A stretch of DNA of 34,970 nt, from contig JAGFJE010000460.1 of assembly GCA_024103175.1 (NCBI GenBank), positions 1-34,970 on the forward strand. The letters run 5' to 3'. Positions within the stretch are counted from its first letter, which is position 1. Each line of letters opens with the position of its first letter. Both the position numbers and the translations under genes were made by a program. Below are positions 30,742 to 34,970 of this stretch, in pieces. The DNA is from Phaeodactylibacter sp. Its GTDB lineage: Bacteria > Bacteroidota > Bacteroidia > Chitinophagales > Saprospiraceae. The notes under the pieces are model-generated. The model saw nothing but the letters and a program-made list of their open reading frames with translations. It made no database searches and was not told the DNA's origin.

Positions 30742-33700
30742 TCACGGTTTCATAACTTTAAGGGTTGCCTGCTCATCCTGGTTCTGGAAATGGAGTAGAT
30801 ATAATCCGGGGGTTAAATCCACTGTACTCAGTTCGGCCGTGGTGCTGTTGCCGTCCAGGGTAACTTCCCGGCGCAAAACTACCTGCCCGGAATGGCCCAG
30901 GAGGCGCAGTATGCCTTCCTGGCCGGAACTGCCGCCATCGATCCTAACCGTGAGCAAGCCGTCTACCGGAACCGGCCAGGCGCTCAGCCGCAGGCTTGAT
31001 ATCTGTTCTTCCTGCCGGTGCAAACCGGCCGGCCGCAACTGTTCGGAGGCCGGATCTCGGTTGACGGTTATTAAGTTGGAGGACAAGCTGTAGCAGTCTG
31101 TACTCAGGCTGTCCAACACCGCAATCGTATCTCCCTCTGCAAAGGTGAGCGCCCCCGTGTAGGCAAGCCCCCGGACGAAGCATGTTCCGGCGCCGGAATT
31201 TTCAAAATTGACTCTATCACCGCCCGGAATTGCCAGGACAACATCATTGTCGTCCGTTATAATATACGTATACAGGCTGTTGCTGGTATTTGTGCTGTCG
31301 AAGCGAACCCAGTCGTTCAGCCCGTCGCCCACCGTAACGGTAACCACGGTATCGCCGGTTTCCGTGCTTACCGTCCCGCCGTCGGGTACATCGTTGAAGG
31401 CCGTCACGAAATTATCCGAAAGGCTGAAACAACCGTCGCTCAGGCCGCCGAGAAGGATCGAATCGCCTATGGAGGCCGTAAAGGCGCCGGAATAAGCCAC
31501 CCCCCATACGTGGTAGATCCCGCTTTCCAAACCGTCAAAGTTGAAGGGGCCGGTTCCATCGAAGCCCAGAAGCACATCACTGGTATCTGTATAAAGGTAA
31601 CCGTAGGATTCACTGAACTCCCCGTAGTTTTCAAAGTTGACGATGTCGGGCACGCCATCGCCGGGACAGGTATAAACGGTGAGGCGGCCTCCGGTAGCCT
31701 GAATTATTCCGCCCTCAACTTTCTCCTGGTTTACGGTGATGAAGTTGTCCGTCAGGTCGTAGCACTCGTCCGTCAGGATAGCGGCAGGCAGGGTGTCTCC
31801 ACCCACTGCGGTAATGTTGCCGGTATACGCCATTCCCCAAACCCGAATGGTTCCCGGGCCGTCGCCGCTGAACCCGGACAGGCTCGGGGCCGGCTCGAAA
31901 AGGATCACATCATTTGTATCTGTAATGATGTAGGCGAACCGGCTGTTCACCACATCCATACTGTCGAACCGTATGGCGCCGGCAAGGCTGCCGCCTGCGC
32001 AGGCCGTGATGACTTCCGAGCCGTCGGCTGTGCTGAGCGTGCCGCCGTCGGGCACATCCCGGTAAATGGTGATGAAGTTGGAAGACAGGGCGTAGCATCC
32101 GGTGGCCAGGGTAGCCGCCGAAGCGGTATCTCCGGCCATGGCGGTAAGGCTATCGCTGTACGCCAGGCCCCAGACGCGGGATATGCCAATACCGTCGGTT
32201 TCGAAATCTTTAAAGTCCGCATCGGGAAAGGAGAGGATCACGTTGTTGGTGTCGGTCACCAGGTAGGTGAAGGCGCCCCCAAAAGCTCCCAGGCTATCGA
32301 AGCGGACTGTATCCGCCAGGCCATCACCCGGGCACAGGAATACTTCTCCGGCGCCATCTTCGGTGCTCACCGTACCGCCACTGGCCTCTTCCTTGATGAT
32401 GGTTACAAAATTGTCGGACAGGTCAAAACAGGCATCGGAGAGAGGAGCGGCGGAAGCGGTATCGCCGGGCACAGCCGTGATATTGCCGGTATAGGCCAGC
32501 CCCCAAACGTAACAAACACCGCCCCCTGTGCCTTCAAAATCGATGCCGTCATTTGTGCTGATGTGGATGATAACCGCATTGGTGTCCGTGACTACATAAG
32601 CATAGGCGCTATTGCTGGTTCCGGCGCTATCGAAGCGGATCAGGCTGCCGAGCCCGTCGCTGGTGCAGGTATTCACGGCCGCCTGTCCGGCTTCGGTGGC
32701 AACGCTGCCTCCGTTGGGGGCCTGCCGGTATACGGTAATGTAATTGCCGGAAAGGCCGAAACAGTCATCGCTCAAGGCGCCTGCCGACGCTGTGTCGCCC
32801 GCCATAACGGTGAGGTTGCCGGTATAGGCGATACCCCAGACGCGGGATACGCCGGCGCCGTAGCTTTCAAAATCGGCCGAACCGGCGGCCACTTCCTGTA
32901 CGACGTTATTGGTGTCGGTGACGATAAAGGTGTAATTCGGGCCCCGGGCGCCGTCCCGGGCAAATTGTACAATATCCGCCACTCCGTCGCCCGGGCAGGT
33001 GAAGGCTACCGTGCCGCCGGTGTTCGCCATCACCATGCCTCCGTCCGGCTGCTGCCGGATAACGGTGATGTAATTGTCGGAAAGGGCGTAACAACCAACG
33101 GCCAGGATGGTGTTGGATGCCGTGTCTCCAACCGTGGCGAGCAGGCTGTCGGCGTATACCAGGCCCCAGACGCGGCTGATCCCCGCCCCGGCGCTTTCGA
33201 AGTCCTCAAAATCACCGGAAGGGAGGCTGAGGATGACGTTGTTGGTGTCGGTAATAAGGTAGGCAAACTCGCCGCCGCCCACTCCGGTGCTGTCAAACCG
33301 GATGGTATCGGCAATGCCATTGCCCGGGCAGGTGAAAACCTCGGTTTCCCCATTTTCGGTGCTGACCGTACCCCCTGGGGGCAGGGAAAAATAGATCGTA
33401 AGGAAATTGTTGGAAAGCGCAAAGCAGCCATCCGATAGGGTAGAGGAGGAGGCCGTGTCGCCCGGCATGGCCGTAAGCGTATCGTTGTAAGCCAGGCCCC
33501 ACAACCGGTAAATGCCCTCATTCAGGCTGCTCAGGAGGAGGTAGTTCGTATCTGGCAAAGACAGAATGACGTTGCTGGTATCTGTCAGCAAAAAAGTAAA
33601 GTTGTCTCCAGCTGTTCCATCGCTCACAAACCGGATCGTGTCCTGCTCAAGGCTGCCGGGACAGGCGAATGCCTCGGTTTCGCCGGTATCGGTAGCGATA

Positions 33701-34785
33701 GAACCGCCATCGGCGCCCTGTTTGTCAACGGTTACAAAATTATCGGATAGGGAAAAACAACCATCGCTGAGGCTGACAACAGAGGCGGTATCCCCCGGAG
33801 CCGCAATCAACATACCGGTATAGGCCAGCCCCCAGGCCCGGTATACGCCGGTAGCAAGGGTATCGAGATCTATTTCATCGGAACCGGAAAGAAAGAGGAT
33901 CACGTTGTTGGTATCTGTTACCACATACGTAAAAGAACTGTTCCCGACGCCCATGCTGTCAAGCCGGATGGCGGTGGAGGAACCACCCGCGGCGCATAGC
34001 TCCACCGTGGCGGCCCCACCTTCCGTGCTCACTGTGCCTCCGGCCGGTTCTTCCCGAAAAATGGCAATGAAATTGGAAGACAGGGAATAGCAGCCGTCGG
34101 CCAGGCTGGCGGAAGCGGCGTTATCGCCGGGCGCGGCCGTCAGGTTTCCGTTGTAGGCCACTCCCCAGACTCTGGAGACGCCAATGCTGTCATTTTCGAA
34201 ATCATCTGTATCGTTACTCAGCACCCGGGTAATAATGTTGTTCTCATCCGTAACGAGGTAAGCGAATGACGCCCCGGCGTCCACTCCGGAACTATCGAAG
34301 CGGACAATGTCGGCAAGCCCGTCTCCCGGGCAGGTATACGCCTCGGCCTCTCCGGCCTCGGTACTTACCATTCCCGCCGAAGGGGCGTCGCCGGTAACAG
34401 AAATGGAGTTGGTTGTCAGCGCATAACAGCCGCTCGTCAACGGAGTGCTCAGCGGGTCGCCAACTTCCGCCCGGATGGAGCCGATGAAATTGAAGGCATA
34501 AACCGTGAAGTTGTCGCCGGGCAGGGCAGAAAAATCAATGGTCCCACGGGTGCCGATGTAGACGATCACATTACTGTCATCCACCACCAGGTAACCAACC
34601 GGCAAAGCGCTGATGTTGGCGGCAAAGTTGAGGGTGGAAGAAAAACCATCCTGGCAGAGGTCAATGCCGTCCTGGCCGTTTGGCCCGTTAACGGACATCC
34701 CGCTGAGGCAGGGAAACTGGGCATGAAGCAATGCCGGAGTGAACAATAAAAGCATCAGGGAGAATAGAAGGTGTTTACAATTCAT
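30742..34785 (-). CDS. Large T9SS-exported surface protein with about 11 tandem repeats
   Basis: The 1347-residue protein has a signal peptide (about 1-22, ending LLHAQ). A divergent first unit and ten full repeats of about 108-115 residues follow. Each has the pattern GGTVST-(D/E)-x-G, a Cys in (T/A)CPGDG, IRFDS, a strand (A/F)YLVTDTNNVIL, GVSRVWGLAYTG, APGDTAS and LSDGC(Y/F)(S/A)LSSNF(I/V)T(V/I). Two Cys per repeat could form one disulfide; the last repeat lacks the first Cys. The C-terminus is a T9SS sorting domain (LSAWPVPVDGLLTVRI, GHSGQVVLRREV, LTPGLYLLHFQNQDE). It is probably an adhesin or matrix protein; no enzyme motif is visible. The neighbour on the right edge (34786-34970) has no recognisable gene. 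Confidence 0.88.
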   Translation of the reverse strand: MNCKHLLFSLMLLLFTPALLHAQFPCLSGMSVNGPNGQDGIDLCQDGFSSTLNFAANISALPVGYLVVDDSNVIVYIGTRGTIDFSALPGDNFTVYAFNFIGSIRAEVGDPLSTPLTSGCYALTTNSISVTGDAPSAGMVSTEAGEAEAYTCPGDGLADIVRFDSSGVDAGASFAYLVTDENNIITRVLSNDTDDFENDSIGVSRVWGVAYNGNLTAAPGDNAASASLADGCYSLSSNFIAIFREEPAGGTVSTEGGAATVELCAAGGSSTAIRLDSMGVGNSSFTYVVTDTNNVILFLSGSDEIDLDTLATGVYRAWGLAYTGMLIAAPGDTASVVSLSDGCFSLSDNFVTVDKQGADGGSIATDTGETEAFACPGSLEQDTIRFVSDGTAGDNFTFLLTDTSNVILSLPDTNYLLLSSLNEGIYRLWGLAYNDTLTAMPGDTASSSTLSDGCFALSNNFLTIYFSLPPGGTVSTENGETEVFTCPGNGIADTIRFDSTGVGGGEFAYLITDTNNVILSLPSGDFEDFESAGAGISRVWGLVYADSLLATVGDTASNTILAVGCYALSDNYITVIRQQPDGGMVMANTGGTVAFTCPGDGVADIVQFARDGARGPNYTFIVTDTNNVVQEVAAGSADFESYGAGVSRVWGIAYTGNLTVMAGDTASAGALSDDCFGLSGNYITVYRQAPNGGSVATEAGQAAVNTCTSDGLGSLIRFDSAGTSNSAYAYVVTDTNAVIIHISTNDGIDFEGTGGGVCYVWGLAYTGNITAVPGDTASAAPLSDACFDLSDNFVTIIKEEASGGTVSTEDGAGEVFLCPGDGLADTVRFDSLGAFGGAFTYLVTDTNNVILSFPDADFKDFETDGIGISRVWGLAYSDSLTAMAGDTASAATLATGCYALSSNFITIYRDVPDGGTLSTADGSEVITACAGGSLAGAIRFDSMDVVNSRFAYIITDTNDVILFEPAPSLSGFSGDGPGTIRVWGMAYTGNITAVGGDTLPAAILTDECYDLTDNFITVNQEKVEGGIIQATGGRLTVYTCPGDGVPDIVNFENYGEFSESYGYLYTDTSDVLLGFDGTGPFNFDGLESGIYHVWGVAYSGAFTASIGDSILLGGLSDGCFSLSDNFVTAFNDVPDGGTVSTETGDTVVTVTVGDGLNDWVRFDSTNTSNSLYTYIITDDNDVVLAIPGGDRVNFENSGAGTCFVRGLAYTGALTFAEGDTIAVLDSLSTDCYSLSSNLITVNRDPASEQLRPAGLHRQEEQISSLRLSAWPVPVDGLLTVRIDGGSSGQEGILRLLGHSGQVVLRREVTLDGNSTTAELSTVDLTPGLYLLHFQNQDEQATLKVMKP

Positions 34786-34970
34786 TGGATCGATTTTTGG
34801 TTATAGAAGCGTTTGAGAATGCCGCAGAAGTACAGGCCGGGGCCAATGCCTGCTGCAAAGGAAACGGAACTCCAGGGCTGGCGAACCAGTTTATTCAAAA
34901 ACCGGGCGCCGCACTGGGCATAAGGAAAACCGGGGCTGGTTCAGTTGTGAATTTCATGAGATGGCGCGTC
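34786..34970. other. Right-edge stretch without a gene
   Basis: These 185 bases upstream of the large repeat protein show no coding frame with a credible start and no clear promoter match on the minus strand. They probably contain the promoter of the surface-protein gene. Confidence 0.4.

Noticed and set aside
31510..33438. Open frame of 642 codons on the plus strand inside the large repeat protein
   Set aside because: It mirrors the tandem repeats of the minus-strand gene. It has no signal peptide or credible start context, whereas the minus-strand frame has a signal peptide and T9SS domain.

Overview
The window comes from a member of the Bacteroidota, most likely a Saprospiraceae (Lewinella/Phaeodactylibacter/Haliscomenobacter-like) marine or sludge organism. 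The evidence is four proteins ending in type IX secretion (T9SS) sorting domains, Bacteroidota-type promoters (TTG/TTTG, N20, TAnnTTTG), few strong Shine-Dalgarno sites, and Bacteroidota-style curli and ECF-sigma loci. No tRNA, rRNA, CRISPR array, insertion sequence or prophage was seen.

Left part (1-8.8 kb): a truncated NB-ARC (STAND) ATPase gene runs off the left edge. Next is dnaA on the minus strand. Its AT-rich upstream gap holds one perfect and one near-perfect DnaA box and is a candidate oriC. Diverging from dnaA is a three-gene efflux operon (HlyD/MacA-type adaptor, MacB/FtsX-type permease, TolC-type outer-membrane protein) with no ATPase gene inside it. A convergent helical protein of unknown function follows.

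Middle part (8.9-20.8 kb): two T9SS-exported proteins (one with dockerin-like and one with PKD plus Kazal-like modules), a 3-hydroxybutyryl-CoA dehydrogenase, a membrane-anchored GH73 glucosaminidase, a TRAP transporter split between strands (DctQ-DctM on plus, DctP on minus) around a secreted netrin/TIMP-like protein, a Uma2-family protein, a PA0069/SplB-like radical SAM protein, and a protein that fuses an HD phosphohydrolase domain to a Pycsar-effector-like membrane domain.

Right part (21-30.6 kb): an ECF sigma factor is paired with a protein that joins an inner-membrane segment to an outer-membrane-barrel-like domain. A minimal AraC-type regulator follows, then a complete curli (type VIII secretion) locus: an acidic 13-repeat curlin-like protein, a second more canonical curlin, a CsgH-like chaperone, a CsgH-CsgE fusion, CsgF, a CsgG with an extra barrel-like C-terminal domain, and a propeller lipoprotein. 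Between the regulator and the first amyloid gene lie two 11-bp direct repeats with a 21-bp period just upstream of a TAnnTTTG element, which looks like an AraC-type operator and promoter. This unusual curli locus is the main discovery candidate.

The right edge (30.7-34.8 kb) holds a 1347-residue T9SS surface protein made of about eleven tandem repeats. Two dispersed palindromes (16.5 kb and 30.7 kb) share the same arm sequence and lie 3' of genes.
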